Positions 18,449 through 28,900 of a stretch of 64,000 bases of DNA are shown here, one piece after another. Each line of letters opens with the position of its first letter. Position 1 is the stretch's first letter. A program made the translations under genes and the position numbers. The notes beneath the pieces were generated by a model, which was given only the letters and a program-made list of their open reading frames with translations, was not told where the DNA came from and did no database searches. This DNA comes from Algibacter sp. L3A6 (lineage in GTDB: Bacteria; Bacteroidota; Bacteroidia; Flavobacteriales; Flavobacteriaceae): the NCBI RefSeq assembly GCF_009796825.1, contig NZ_CP047030.1:1215501-1279500 (forward strand), in the 5' to 3' direction.

Positions 18449-21037
18449 ATGTCTGTAGAGCCAAAATTAACACGATTTAATCAAAGTGTGTTGTCTAAAT
18501 ACCAAATTTACAATAGTATTTTTATGACACTACCTTTTGATACTATTACAAAAACCGGCGTATTACTGCCGTTGTTTCACGAAACTTGCGAAAAAGGATT
18601 TGCACAAGGTGATAACCCAACAACCATTGTAGATACGTTTTTCCAAAAATATCAAGGTCGTAGATCTGAAGAAAGTCAAATAAACCTATTATTCCGTTTT
18701 ATTCAATATATAGAGCGACAAGTGGTGTTGTTTGATGCTGTAGAAGATGCTGCTTTCCCTATTGTAAATAATATGGATGGTATCGGGACACTTAGAAACC
18801 TTAAAGAAAAAGCAACTTCAGAAAATAAATTAGAACTTCTTCAACAATACCTAGAAGAATTTAAAGTACGTATTGTTTTAACAGCTCACCCTACTCAATT
18901 TTACCCAGGTTCGGTTTTAGGTATTATTACCGATTTATCGAAAGCTGTTAAAGAAAACAACCTAAATGGCATTAACGATTTGTTTGCACAATTAGGAAAA
19001 ACACCTTTCTTTAAGCGTGAAAAACCAACACCTTATGATGAAGCAAAAAGCTTAATTTGGTATTTAGAAAACGTATTTTACAAATCGTTTGGAGATATTT
19101 ACAACTATATCCAAACTAACATTTACGACGATACTAAAAAACATAACGAAATAATTAACATTGGCTTTTGGCCAGGTGGCGATAGAGACGGAAATCCGTT
19201 TGTAAAACCAAACACAACAATAAAAGTTGCTAAAAAACTTAAGCAAGCCATACTTAAAAAGTATTATGCCGATTTAAAAAACCTAAGACGTAAACTAACG
19301 TTTAGAGGTGTAGAAGAGCGCATTATTAAGCTAGAAACTATTTTATACAACTTTAGTATAAACTTAAATACCGAAAAAACAATTACAGCTCAAGAGCTGC
19401 TTAACGAGTTATTAAGTATTAGAGACGTTATAGAAGCCGATCACCAATCGCTTTACATTAACGAAATTAACAGCTTAATTAATAAAATTAATCTTTTTGG
19501 TTTCAACTTTGCAACCTTAGATATTAGACAAGATAGCCGTATTCACCACACTGTGTTTACTACAGTTATCGATAAGTTAATAGAAAACAATCACCCATCG
19601 TTTCCTAAAAACTATCACGATTTAACAGATGATGAGCAAGTTAAAATCTTATCAGAAGTAAGTGGAGATAAAATTGACATCGATGTTTTTGAAGACGAAA
19701 TGGTAAGCAACACGCTTAAAACCATTAAAGCCATCAAAAAAATACAGAAAACTAATGGTGAGCGCGGTGCAAACCGTTACATTATTAGTAACAACCAAAC
19801 CGCATTAAACGTTATGCAACTTTTTGCAATGCTAAAATTAGTAGCATTCCAAGACGACTTAACGGTAGATGTTGGACCTCTTTTTGAAACTATTCCAGAT
19901 TTAGAAAACGCACCAGACGTAATGGAGCAGCTTTACAGCAACCCTACTTACCGTGCACATCTAGAAAAAAGAGACAACAAGCAAACTATTATGCTAGGTT
20001 TCTCAGATGGTACAAAAGATGGTGGATATCTTATGGCAAACTGGGGTATTTACAAAGCTAAAGAACGCCTAACAGCCATTTCTAGAAAACATGGTATTAC
20101 AGCCATTTTCTTTGACGGTCGTGGTGGACCTCCTGCTCGTGGTGGTGGAAAAACACATCAATTCTACTCATCTTTAGGCCCAACAATCGAGGATAAAGAA
20201 GTACAACTAACCATACAAGGGCAAACTATTAGTTCTAATTTCGGAACTCTAGACTCATCTCAATACAACTTAGAGCAATTAATAAGTTCTGGTATTTCTA
20301 ACCGCATTGGCAAAAATAACGAAGCCATGAGCGAGGAAGACAAAATTGTAATGAACGACCTAGCCGAAACAAGTTACACAGCTTACAAAGACTTTAAAGG
20401 TCACGCCATGTTTATACCATATTTGGAGCGCATGAGTACTTTAAAATACTACGCAAAAACAAATATTGGCTCACGTCCATCAAAACGAGGCACATCAGAT
20501 AAGTTAGTCTTTTCAGATTTAAGAGCCATTCCTTTTGTAGGATCTTGGAGTCAGTTAAAACAAAACGTACCAGGATTCTTTGGTGTTGGTAAAGCATTAA
20601 AAGCTTATGAAGACCGTGGAGAATTCCATAAAGTTGAGCAACTTTACAACAACTCAAAATTCTTTAAAACACTGTTAGAAAACAGTATGATGTCTTTAAC
20701 TAAATCGTTTTTCGATTTAACAAAATACATGTCTAAAGACGAAGAATTTGGTGCATTTTGGGATATTATTTATAACGAATACCTATCAACAAAATCCTTA
20801 CTTTTAAAACTAACCGGTTATAAAGAACTTATGGAAAACGAGCCAGCAGGCCGTGCCTCTATTCAAGTTCGTGAATCTATTGTGTTACCATTGTTAACCA
20901 TACAACAATACGCACTTAAAAAGATTCAAGAATTAGAAAAAGCCGAAGTTAGAGACGAAGAACAAATTAAAATATTTGAAAAAATTGTTACCCGTTCATT
21001 ATTCGGAAACATTAATGCAAGTAGAAACTCTGCATAA
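18449..21037 (+). CDS. ppc: Phosphoenolpyruvate carboxylase
   Basis: 862 residues, full length for the shorter Bacteroidetes form. The catalytic VLTAHPTQ (H147), GFWPGGDRDGNPFV, the DGRGGPPARGGGKTHQF glycine loop and the conserved GSRPSKR are all present. The enzyme carboxylates phosphoenolpyruvate to oxaloacetate, refilling the TCA cycle and supplying carbon skeletons for aspartate and glutamate; this fits the neighbouring NAD-from-aspartate and nitrogen assimilation genes. It has its own terminator. The upstream sequence TATGTTTT near 18418 is a plausible but imperfect -7 element. Confidence 0.96.
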   Translation: MSVEPKLTRFNQSVLSKYQIYNSIFMTLPFDTITKTGVLLPLFHETCEKGFAQGDNPTTIVDTFFQKYQGRRSEESQINLLFRFIQYIERQVVLFDAVEDAAFPIVNNMDGIGTLRNLKEKATSENKLELLQQYLEEFKVRIVLTAHPTQFYPGSVLGIITDLSKAVKENNLNGINDLFAQLGKTPFFKREKPTPYDEAKSLIWYLENVFYKSFGDIYNYIQTNIYDDTKKHNEIINIGFWPGGDRDGNPFVKPNTTIKVAKKLKQAILKKYYADLKNLRRKLTFRGVEERIIKLETILYNFSINLNTEKTITAQELLNELLSIRDVIEADHQSLYINEINSLINKINLFGFNFATLDIRQDSRIHHTVFTTVIDKLIENNHPSFPKNYHDLTDDEQVKILSEVSGDKIDIDVFEDEMVSNTLKTIKAIKKIQKTNGERGANRYIISNNQTALNVMQLFAMLKLVAFQDDLTVDVGPLFETIPDLENAPDVMEQLYSNPTYRAHLEKRDNKQTIMLGFSDGTKDGGYLMANWGIYKAKERLTAISRKHGITAIFFDGRGGPPARGGGKTHQFYSSLGPTIEDKEVQLTIQGQTISSNFGTLDSSQYNLEQLISSGISNRIGKNNEAMSEEDKIVMNDLAETSYTAYKDFKGHAMFIPYLERMSTLKYYAKTNIGSRPSKRGTSDKLVFSDLRAIPFVGSWSQLKQNVPGFFGVGKALKAYEDRGEFHKVEQLYNNSKFFKTLLENSMMSLTKSFFDLTKYMSKDEEFGAFWDIIYNEYLSTKSLLLKLTGYKELMENEPAGRASIQVRESIVLPLLTIQQYALKKIQELEKAEVRDEEQIKIFEKIVTRSLFGNINASRNSA

Positions 21038-21058
21038 TAAAACATTCAAATTAAATAT

Positions 21059-21087
21059 AAAAAGCCTCCAACTATGGGGGCTTTTTT
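21059..21087 (+). terminator. Intrinsic terminator after ppc
   Basis: A stem of AAAAAGCCTCC with GGGGGCTTTTTT around a short loop, ending in six T residues, 22 bases past the ppc stop. Confidence 0.85.
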
Positions 21088-21117
21088 ACGTTAAAACATC
21101 GTCTATTATTTTTATTA

Positions 21118-21215
21118 GGGCGCAACCCAAAAAGGGTCAGGCTATACGCTACAAGTCCGCGCTACCGCAACTACCATTGCAGCAGCTGTGGGCTTTTCAC
21201 TACTATCCCTTGCGC
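21118..21215 (-). repeat. Dispersed palindromic intergenic element, copy A
   Basis: On the minus strand this starts GCGCAAGGGAT and ends GACCCTTTTTGGGTTGCGCCC, so the ends pair as GCGCAA/TTGCGC. It contains GTAGTGAAAAGCCC and is much richer in G+C than the surrounding intergenic DNA. A related element lies at 40193-40293. It looks like a REP-like non-coding repeat between the ppc and amt terminators, with no open frame of its own. Confidence 0.65.
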
Positions 21216-21326
21216 ATATATAGCAGCGATAGCTTTAACCGTGCAAACACTATCCTTAGACACCAAATAAACAAACAAAAGCATACTAAACAGCCAAACA
21301 ATAACATCTAAAAAATTCATCAAACA

Positions 21327-21361
21327 AAAAAGGTGTTTTGCATAAAGCAAAACACCTTTTT
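21327..21361 (-). terminator. Intrinsic terminator of amt (bidirectional shape)
   Basis: A perfect 15-bp stem AAAAAGGTGTTTTGC / GCAAAACACCTTTTT with a 5-base loop, flanked by A and T runs so that it can work from both sides. It lies 36 bases past the amt stop. Confidence 0.88.
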
Positions 21362-21396
21362 AAAATAATATAATTGATCAGTTAAATAGTTCTCTT

Positions 21397-22629
21397 CTAG
21401 TGATCGTTAGATCTAAAATCTGGATAAGCTTCCATGCCATGCTCATGAGCATCTAAACCTTCTAGCTCTTCTCTTTCAGAAACTCTAATACCAACAACCT
21501 TCTTCAAGGTAAATATAATAATAAAAGAGGTTACCAAACAAAAACCAGCATAACAAGCTACACCAATTAATTGCGCCAAGAAGTTATGTTCTGGGTTTGT
21601 AGAAAAGATACCTACTGCTAAAGTTCCCCAAATACCACAAACTAAATGCACAGCAATAGCACCTACAGGATCATCAAGTTTTAAAGCATCTACACAACTA
21701 ACAGCTAAAACAATAAGTATACCTGCTACAGCACCAATAATAATAGCACTTGTAGGCGACATAACATCTGCCCCAGCAGTAATACCAACTAAACCACCTA
21801 AAATACCATTTAAAAACATGGTTAAATCTAGGTTTTTATATTTAATAAAAGTGAATAAAGCAGCAACCACACCACCAGCAGCAGCAGCTAAACACGTTGT
21901 TACTAGAGTTAAAGATGTTAATTCTGGATTAGCAGAAAGCACAGACCCTCCGTTAAAACCAAACCATCCTAACCAAAGGATTAAAACACCTGCCGTTGCT
22001 AACGGTATATTATGACCAGGAATAGCCTGAGGTTCTCCATTTTTAAATTTACCAATACGCGGGCCTAATAAGAAAACAGCAACTAATGCTGCCCAACCAC
22101 CTACAGAATGAACTAAGGTAGAACCTGCGAAATCGTAAAAACCTAATTGATCTAAAAATCCGCCACCCCATTTCCATGAGCCAGCAACTGGGTAAACAAA
22201 CCCAACGTAGATAATTGTAAAAATCATAAAAGGTCCAATTTTCATACGTTCGGCAACAGCTCCAGAAACAATAGTTGCAGCAGTTGCAGCAAACATACCT
22301 TGAAACAAGAAATCTGTCCAATACGTATAACCTTCATTATATGTTAAATCTAAAGCACCTTCCGCAGTTAACGGAGCCTCTAAACCAAAGCCTGCAAAAC
22401 CAAAAATCCCAGCAGAACCTTCAGCAAAACCAGGGTACATTAAATTAAAACCTACTAAACAGTAAAGAAGTAAGCCGATAGTTATTATAAGAATATTTTT
22501 AAATAATATGTTTAATGTGTTTTTTTGTCTTGTTAGCCCAATTTCTAAAAATGCAAAACCAGTATGCATAAAGAAAACTAAGGCCGTACAGATCATCATC
22601 CATACATTATTTATTGTAAGTAATTCCAT
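21397..22629 (-). CDS. amt: Ammonium transporter (second Amt of the locus)
   Basis: 410 residues with 11 predicted membrane segments. Amt signatures are clear: FAATAATIVSGAVAERMKIGPF, WKWGGGFLDQLGF, DFAGSTLVHSVGG (pore histidine) and GAIAVHLVCGIWGT (second pore histidine). It carries ammonium or ammonia across the inner membrane. It follows the PII gene by 21 bases, the usual glnK-amt pairing, and should be blocked by that PII when nitrogen is plentiful. It is a paralogue of the Amt at 23145-24437. Confidence 0.95.
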   Translation of the reverse strand: MELLTINNVWMMICTALVFFMHTGFAFLEIGLTRQKNTLNILFKNILIITIGLLLYCLVGFNLMYPGFAEGSAGIFGFAGFGLEAPLTAEGALDLTYNEGYTYWTDFLFQGMFAATAATIVSGAVAERMKIGPFMIFTIIYVGFVYPVAGSWKWGGGFLDQLGFYDFAGSTLVHSVGGWAALVAVFLLGPRIGKFKNGEPQAIPGHNIPLATAGVLILWLGWFGFNGGSVLSANPELTSLTLVTTCLAAAAGGVVAALFTFIKYKNLDLTMFLNGILGGLVGITAGADVMSPTSAIIIGAVAGILIVLAVSCVDALKLDDPVGAIAVHLVCGIWGTLAVGIFSTNPEHNFLAQLIGVACYAGFCLVTSFIIIFTLKKVVGIRVSEREELEGLDAHEHGMEAYPDFRSNDH

Positions 22630-22650
22630 TTTGTTAGTTTAATTGTGTTA

Positions 22651-22989
22651 TTATTTTAATGTGTCACTCCCTTTTTCTCCAGTTCTAATTCTGTAACACT
22701 CTTGTACATCGGATACAAATATTTTACCATCACCAACTTCTCCTGTTCCAGCAGAGTTAATAATTGTTTTTACGGTAACATCGGCAAAATCATCATTTAC
22801 AACTATAGAAAGATATCTACGCTGTATATCACTAGTACTATAACTAACACCACGATAAACATGCCCCTCTTTTTCGTTTCCAAGACCAGTTACGTCCCAG
22901 TAAGAGAAAAATATTACACCAATATCATGCAAAGCTTCTTTCACTACACGATATTTGGATTTCCGAATAATGGCTTCAATTTTTTTCAT
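22651..22989 (-). CDS. glnK: Nitrogen regulatory protein P-II
   Basis: 112 residues. The N-terminal MKKIEAIIRKSKYRVVKEAL, the ATP-site segment GTGEVGDGKIFVSDV and the C-terminal RIRTGEKG identify it. The T-loop is shorter than in E. coli (GHVYRGVSY instead of GHTELYRGAEY) but keeps both tyrosines, Y45 and Y50, the latter at the position uridylylated in proteobacteria. PII proteins read ATP/ADP and 2-oxoglutarate and gate Amt channels; placement between two amt genes supports a GlnK role. Whether it is covalently modified here is unknown. Confidence 0.94.
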   Translation of the reverse strand: MKKIEAIIRKSKYRVVKEALHDIGVIFFSYWDVTGLGNEKEGHVYRGVSYSTSDIQRRYLSIVVNDDFADVTVKTIINSAGTGEVGDGKIFVSDVQECYRIRTGEKGSDTLK

Positions 22990-23089
22990 AATTTCATTTC
23001 TTAGATATGTTTAGTTTGTTAAGGTAAAAATTATTTGAATTCTATAAAAACAGAAGTTCAAAAGGTTTTTTTGAATTATCATAAACGCT

Positions 23090-23121
23090 TAAAAAGATGC
23101 CTTTTTGGGGCATCTTTTTAA
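23090..23121 (-). terminator. Intrinsic terminator after the first amt
   Basis: A stem AAAAAGATGCC / GGCATCTTTTT around a short loop, 24 bases past the amt stop. It separates the porin-amt unit from the glnK-amt unit. Confidence 0.87.
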
Positions 23122-23144
23122 AAATTTATAGTAAATAATAGTTT

Positions 23145-24437
23145 TTATTCTTCGTCAATTTCTCTTTGTCTCTTACCATGGTAAGCGATAGATCCATGCT
23201 CTGTCCAGTCAAGACCAGCAATTTCTTCTTTTTCTGTAACTCTTAATCCAATAGTTTTCTTCATAATAAATAAGAAAACAAAAGATAAAACAATAGCCCA
23301 AGCTGCGTAAGCTAAAACCCCAATAGCTTGTGCGCCTAATTGAGCAGCACCTCCACCATTAAGAATTCCAATTCCAGCATCACCATCGATACCCCAAAGA
23401 CCTATAACTAAAGTTCCCCAAGCACCACAAATACCGTGTACTGAAATCGCACCTACAGCATCATCAATTTTTAATGTTTTTTCTACAAAACCAATTGAAA
23501 ATACAACAAGAATACCACCAACAAGACCAGCTAATACAGCACCACCTTCGCTCATGTTTCCACAACCAGCAGTAATACTTACTAAACCAGCAAGTGCTCC
23601 ATTTAAAGTCATACTTAAGTTTGGTTTTCCATTTTTAATCCAAGTTAAAAGTAAAGCACCTAAAGCACCAGCAGAAGCTGCTAAGTTTGTTACTAAAACA
23701 ACTTGAGAAGCTGCAGTAGCATCATCACCACCCCAAGCTAATTGAGAACCACCATTAAAACCGAACCATCCTAACCAAAGAATAAATACACCTAAAGTAG
23801 CATACATTTGGTTGTGACCGTGCATTTCAACAGGCTTACCATCTAAGAATTTCCCGATTCTAGGACCTACCATCCAAGCAGCAACAAGTGCAGCCCATCC
23901 ACCAACAGAGTGAACAATAGATGATCCAGCAAAATCGATAAATTCAGCAGGCATAATACCATCAGTGTTGTTTAACCAACCACCGTTCCATTCCCAACCA
24001 CCAGCGATAGGGTAAATAAAAGCAGTTAAAACAATACTAAAAATAGCGTAAGTTGTATATTTTGTTCTTCCGGCTACAGCACCAGAAACAATAGTTGCAG
24101 CAGTTGCAGCAAATACAGTTTGGAAGAATAAATCGGCAGCACCTTGAGAGAATGTAAAACCTCCCCAGTGGAAAAATCCACCACCTTGGTCTGCTCCGTA
24201 CATTAAAGAGTATCCTATAAACCAGAAGGCTAAAGAACCTACTGCGATATCTAGGAAGTTTTTCATGGCAATGTTTACAGCATTCTTAGAATCTGTCATT
24301 CCTGACTCCACTAAGAAAAAACCTGCCTGCATGAAGAAAACAAGAATACCGGAGATTAGCATCCACATCATTCCCATATCGCCTTCGATAGCAGCGGTAT
24401 CCTGAATTAATAAAGGTAAATTTAATATTGACATCAT
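23145..24437 (-). CDS. amt: Ammonium transporter (first Amt of the locus)
   Basis: 430 residues from the ATG at 24437; the longer frame adds 11 residues that look like leader. Amt signatures: FFLVESGMTDSKNAVNIAMKN, FAATAATIVSGAVAGRTKY, GWEWNGGWL, DFAGSSIVHSVGG and GAISVHGICGAWGT. It differs from its paralogue by an insertion around the WLNNTDGIMP loop and by a longer glycine-rich segment (GIGILNGGGAAQLG). It lies 78 bases downstream of the porin gene with a hairpin between them, so the two are likely co-transcribed with some attenuation. Confidence 0.95.
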   Translation of the reverse strand: MMSILNLPLLIQDTAAIEGDMGMMWMLISGILVFFMQAGFFLVESGMTDSKNAVNIAMKNFLDIAVGSLAFWFIGYSLMYGADQGGGFFHWGGFTFSQGAADLFFQTVFAATAATIVSGAVAGRTKYTTYAIFSIVLTAFIYPIAGGWEWNGGWLNNTDGIMPAEFIDFAGSSIVHSVGGWAALVAAWMVGPRIGKFLDGKPVEMHGHNQMYATLGVFILWLGWFGFNGGSQLAWGGDDATAASQVVLVTNLAASAGALGALLLTWIKNGKPNLSMTLNGALAGLVSITAGCGNMSEGGAVLAGLVGGILVVFSIGFVEKTLKIDDAVGAISVHGICGAWGTLVIGLWGIDGDAGIGILNGGGAAQLGAQAIGVLAYAAWAIVLSFVFLFIMKKTIGLRVTEKEEIAGLDWTEHGSIAYHGKRQREIDEE

Positions 24438-24473
24438 ATTATATTTTTTTTGGTTAGTTAATAATAGCACTAT

Positions 24474-24503
24474 TAAATCCCCGCTTTAAAAACGAGGATT
24501 TAT
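24474..24503 (-). promoter_or_regulatory. Hairpin/palindrome between porin and amt
   Basis: Inverted repeat AAATCCCCG ... CGAGGATTT (9 pairs with one G-T). It has no T tract, so a simple terminator is unlikely. It may be an attenuator, RNA-stability hairpin or operator; its CCCC core recalls the two palindromes upstream of the porin. Confidence 0.4.
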
Positions 24504-24515
24504 AATATTTTAATC

Positions 24516-25517
24516 TTAGAAAGAGTAGATAGCAGCTAAAGTAAATGCAGCTAAGTTATCTGTTGCCATTCCATCGTTATCAACAAATGGCTCATTATTA
24601 CTCCAAGAATCTAATCTTATTTCTGGCTTAATAATTAAGTTATCTACAGTATAGCTACCTGTTAAAGTTGCAGCAAATACACTTGGCAAATCATCTAAAT
24701 CTTCAGCATGGTATCCAAAATACTCCCCTCTTAACCCAACAGAAAAGCTATCAGAAGTAGCTACTTGAGGATATAGAGCAGCTCCGTAGAAACCAGCACC
24801 GTCATTATCATTATATGCTGCGTTAATTCCCATAAAGAAAGTATCAGACAAATCAAAACCACCAGTATAGTCAACTTCAAAACCTAAACCGTCGTTAGAC
24901 CCACTATCGTAGTATAAATTTAAGAATTGACCTTTATATCCTAATTGAGCACCTAATGCATATTCTCCAGTCATTGAAGTATCATTAACATCCCATGGAT
25001 TAGTAATTGCTAACATTAAGCTAAAATCTTCAGATAAAGCAAAATCAGCTTTTATACCCATATGAGAAAAAGGCCCACTAGAAAATAAGTAAGATGTACT
25101 GTAGTTAAAGTTTGCAGCAGGAGAAATTACTTCGTACCCTAAAAACGTATTAAATCTACCAAAAGTTAATGTTGTTCCTTCTGAAACATTCCAGTAAACA
25201 TATGCTTGATTTACAATACCATCTACAATATCACTATTGAAAGTAGCACCTGCACCTCTTGGCCCAGTAACTAAATCAAGTACTGCTCCAGCTTTTTCAC
25301 CTTCGTAACTCGCTATAAGATTACCCATACCTAAAGCAAATCCTGATTGTCCTGCAAATGCAGTTCCAAAACCAGCACCTACATTATCCGGAGCTGTTAA
25401 ATACGTTTGGTAATAAGCATCTACACTACCGCTAATAGATAATTTTGGTTTTTCATCTTCTTGAGCAAAGCCTATTGCAGCAACAAAAAGCAGTGAAAGT
25501 TTAAAAAAGTTTTTCAT
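24516..25517 (-). CDS. Outer-membrane beta-barrel porin (BBP2-like)
   Basis: 333 residues from the ATG at 25517, chosen because MKNFFKLSLLFVAAIGFAQ is a clean signal peptide. The mature protein alternates hydrophobic and polar residues throughout, contains NLIASYEGEKAGAVLDLVTGPRG and ends in a C-terminal aromatic strand (FTLAAIYSF), as expected for a barrel inserted by BAM. It resembles OmpL/BBP2-type porins. Its position ahead of amt, glnK, amt suggests that it admits a small nitrogen compound such as ammonium or nitrate through the outer membrane; this is inference from context. Confidence 0.75.
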   Translation of the reverse strand: MKNFFKLSLLFVAAIGFAQEDEKPKLSISGSVDAYYQTYLTAPDNVGAGFGTAFAGQSGFALGMGNLIASYEGEKAGAVLDLVTGPRGAGATFNSDIVDGIVNQAYVYWNVSEGTTLTFGRFNTFLGYEVISPAANFNYSTSYLFSSGPFSHMGIKADFALSEDFSLMLAITNPWDVNDTSMTGEYALGAQLGYKGQFLNLYYDSGSNDGLGFEVDYTGGFDLSDTFFMGINAAYNDNDGAGFYGAALYPQVATSDSFSVGLRGEYFGYHAEDLDDLPSVFAATLTGSYTVDNLIIKPEIRLDSWSNNEPFVDNDGMATDNLAAFTLAAIYSF

Positions 25518-25570
25518 AATTGTGTTTATTTTAAAGTTAATAGTTATTGGTTTATTCGTTAAGAACAAGC

Positions 25571-25578
25571 CAAAACTA
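25571..25578 (-). promoter_or_regulatory. -7 element TAGTTTTG of the porin promoter
   Basis: An exact TAnnTTTG match on the minus strand, 54 bases upstream of the porin ATG. No TTG is seen at -33; instead the first CCCC/GGGG palindrome sits there, which suggests an activator-dependent promoter. Confidence 0.5.
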
Positions 25579-25590
25579 GGTCAAAATATT

Positions 25591-25668
25591 TTAACCCCCA
25601 TAAAAAACAGGGGTAATTCATCCACTTTTATCAATTACACAATTTTATCCCCGATTTTTTAGGGGTAT
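25591..25668. promoter_or_regulatory. Paired CCCC-N-GGGG palindromes, candidate operator
   Basis: Two related sites. Each begins ATTTTA(A/T)CCCC and ends AGGGGTA, with A- or T-rich spacers between. Their centres are near 25604 and 25657, about 53 bp or five helical turns apart, so they lie on the same DNA face. Relative to the porin -7 element they fall around -40 and -93. They could serve a dimeric regulator shared by porin-amt and gltBD. Confidence 0.45.
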
Positions 25669-25970
25669 TCTTGTAAATATTTTTATTTTTTGATTTTTCA
25701 ACAAATACATTGTTTGAATTATTGTTAGTCTTTTATAAAATTTTATAGCATTCCTGCTATTAAATCAACCAAATATTGGCATTAATTCATATTTCTATAA
25801 TATTGACTAAAAAAACCGAATTGAATATTTATTAAAAAACTGTCATATTATTGATATATACCTATTTTAATCTTCGCTTCGCCTAAAAAATCGAAATAAT
25901 GAATTAGCCCCTATTGTATTTCAAATACTAGTACATATCTTTACAATTCAACTCAAGTTTTTAAACGATT

Positions 25971-28900
25971 ATGCTGAAGAAACAAGGACTCTATTTACCG
26001 GAATTTGAACACGAAAACTGTGGCGCTGGTTTTATTTGTAATCTTAAAGGAGAAAAAACAAATCAAATTATTCACGACGCGTTAGAAATTCTAGTAAAAT
26101 TAGAACACCGTGGTGGCGTTAGTGCCGACGGAAAAACTGGTGATGGTGCTGGTTTATTAATTGATATTCCACACGATTATTTTAAACGCGTATGCGATTT
26201 CAATATTCCAGAACAAAGAGAATATGCCGTAGGTATGGTGTTTTTGCCAAAGGTGACAAACCAATATAATTTTTGTAAAACTACTTTCGAAAACGAAATT
26301 AAAGGGCAAGGGCTTTCTATTTTAGGATGGCGTGAAGTTCCTGTAGATTCGTCTCAATTAGGACCTATTGCCTTAGCATCTGAACCTAATATTGAGCAGT
26401 TATTTGTTGGTAAAACAGAAGATATTACCGATGCTGATTTTAGAGCTAAATTATACGCTGCTAGAAAGATAACAGAGCATACTATTAGCCAGTCTAAAAT
26501 CTCTGAAAGCAACTATTTCTACGTACCAAGTTTCTCTACTAGCACGCTAATATATAAAGGTATTATTATGCCTGAAGATATTGGACCATACTATACAGAT
26601 TTACAACAAATAGATTTAGTAACTCGTTTAGCGCTAGTTCACCAACGTTTTTCAACGAATACTATGCCAACTTGGGAGTTAGCACAACCGTTTAGATACA
26701 TGTGCCAGAATGGTGAAATTAACACCCTTCGTGGAAATGTAAGTAGAATGCGTGTTCGTGAAGAAATCATGAAATCTGATGTTTTCGGACCGCAAATAGA
26801 TAAATTATTCCCAATTATCCTTCCAGGAAAATCCGATTCGGCTTCTATGGATATGGTGGTTGAATTATTAACACACACAGGACGATCATTACCAGAAATC
26901 ATGATGATGATGATTCCTGAAGCATGGGAAAAACACGCTACCATGTCTGAAGAGCGTAAAGCTTTTTACGAATACAACGCTTGTATCATGGAACCTTGGG
27001 ATGGTCCGGCATCTGTACCTTTTACAGACGGCGATTATGTTGGGGCTTTATTAGATAGAAATGGTTTAAGACCTTCTCGATATACAATAACTAAAAGTGG
27101 TAAATTAATCATGTCGTCAGAGATTGGTGTGGTTGATATTGCTCCCGAAGATGTTGAAAGACACGGACGTTTAGAGCCAGGAAAAATGTTCTTGGTAGAC
27201 ATGAACAAAGGTCGTATTATCGAAGATGAAGAAATAAAAAGTAAAATTGTTTCAGAAAGACCATATAAAGAATGGTTAGACAATACAAGATTACACTTAA
27301 AAGACGTTCCTTATAACAACGAAACCTGTTCGATAGAAACTATTGATATCAAAACAAGACAACGTTTATTCAATTATACGTTTGAAGATATTCAAGAAGT
27401 TATTACACCAATGGCAATTGTTGGAAAAGAAGCTTTAGGTTCTATGGGTATCGATACACCATTAGCGGTTTTATCGGATAGACCTCAACTTATTTCAAAC
27501 TACTTTAAGCAATTATTCGCACAAGTAACAAACCCACCATTAGATGGTATTCGTGAAGAAATTGTAACAGATATTAGTTTAAATTTAGGTAAAGACAGAA
27601 ACATTTTCAGTATTACCGATAGACAGTGTAGAAAACTTAAAATTCAAAATCCGGTAATTTCAAATCCCGATTTAGAAAAAATAAGAAACATTTCAGTTGA
27701 AGGTTTTAAAGCTGAAACGATTCAAATGTTATATCCAAAAACACAAGGACTTAATGGTCTGGAAGATGCTTTGGAAGACGTTATAGTACAGATAGAAAAA
27801 GCATTGGATCGCAAAACAAACATCATTATCCTTTCAGATAGAGGTGTAAATCAAGAATTTGCTCCAATACCTTGTTTATTAGCTTGTTCTTATGTAAACC
27901 ACCAATTAAACCGTTTACGTAAGCGTTCTTACTTCGATATTATTATCGAATCTGCAGAACCACGTGAGCCACATCATTTTGCTACTTTATTTGGTTATGG
28001 CGCATCTGCTGTAAACCCATATATGGTGAACGAAATTATTAGAATGCAAGTTAAAGAAGGCTTCATTACTGGTATGGACGAGCAAAAAGCCGTTGATAAT
28101 TTCAACAAAGCGATTGGAAAAGGTATTTTAAAAGTAATGAACAAAATCGGGATCTCAACATTACACTCGTATAGAGGTTCTCAAATTTTCGAAATTGTTG
28201 GTTTCAACTCTCAATTTGTTGAAAAATATTTCCCATACACCGCTTCTAGAATTGAAGGTATTGGTTTATATGAAATTGAAAAAGAAATTAACGAACGCTA
28301 TAAACAAGCCTACCCAGATAATACTATTGATAAAAACTTAGGTTTAAATATTGGTGGTGATTACCGTTGGAGAAGAAATGGCGAACGTCACTTATTCAAC
28401 CCAACAACAGTTGCTAAACTTCAACAAGCAGTTCGTTTAAGCGACCAGGCTAGTTATGATGTTTACGCAAAAGCAATAAACGAACAGTCGGAAAATTTAA
28501 TGACCATTCGTGGTTTATTTGAATTCGACAACTTAGATCCAATTCCTTTAGATGAAGTAGAACCATGGACTGAAATCGTTAAACGATTCAAAACAGGTGC
28601 TATGTCTTACGGATCTATTTCTCGTGAAGCGCACGAAAATTTAGCGATTGCCATGAACCGTATTGGAGGTAAATCTAATTCTGGTGAAGGTGGAGAAGAT
28701 CGTAGACGTTTCCAAAAAGATAGTAATGGCGACAGTAGAAACTCTGCAATTAAGCAGGTAGCTTCTGGACGTTTTGGAGTAACTTCTCACTATTTAACAA
28801 GTGCGAAGGAAATTCAAATAAAAATGGCTCAAGGTGCAAAACCTGGAGAAGGTGGGCAGTTACCAGGACATAAAGTATTGCCTTGGATTGCTGAAACAAG

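Larger units (their letters stand above)
25569..25970. other. Intergenic region between porin and gltB
   Basis: 402 bases without a gene, shared by two divergent units. It contains an exact -7 element for the porin, two CCCC/GGGG palindromes and a near-consensus -7 (TATCTTTA, 25936-25943) for gltB. The part from about 25670 to 25900 is featureless AT-rich DNA. Confidence 0.6.

Noticed and set aside
20976..21311. A 111-codon plus-strand frame over the end of ppc and beyond
   Set aside because: It overlaps the ppc 3' end in another frame, then crosses the ppc terminator and repeat copy A; the product has no sensible composition.
24438..25970. Sigma-54 promoter for the nitrogen genes
   Set aside because: No TGGCAC-N5-TTGCA arrangement was found on either strand; only TAnnTTTG-type elements are visible.
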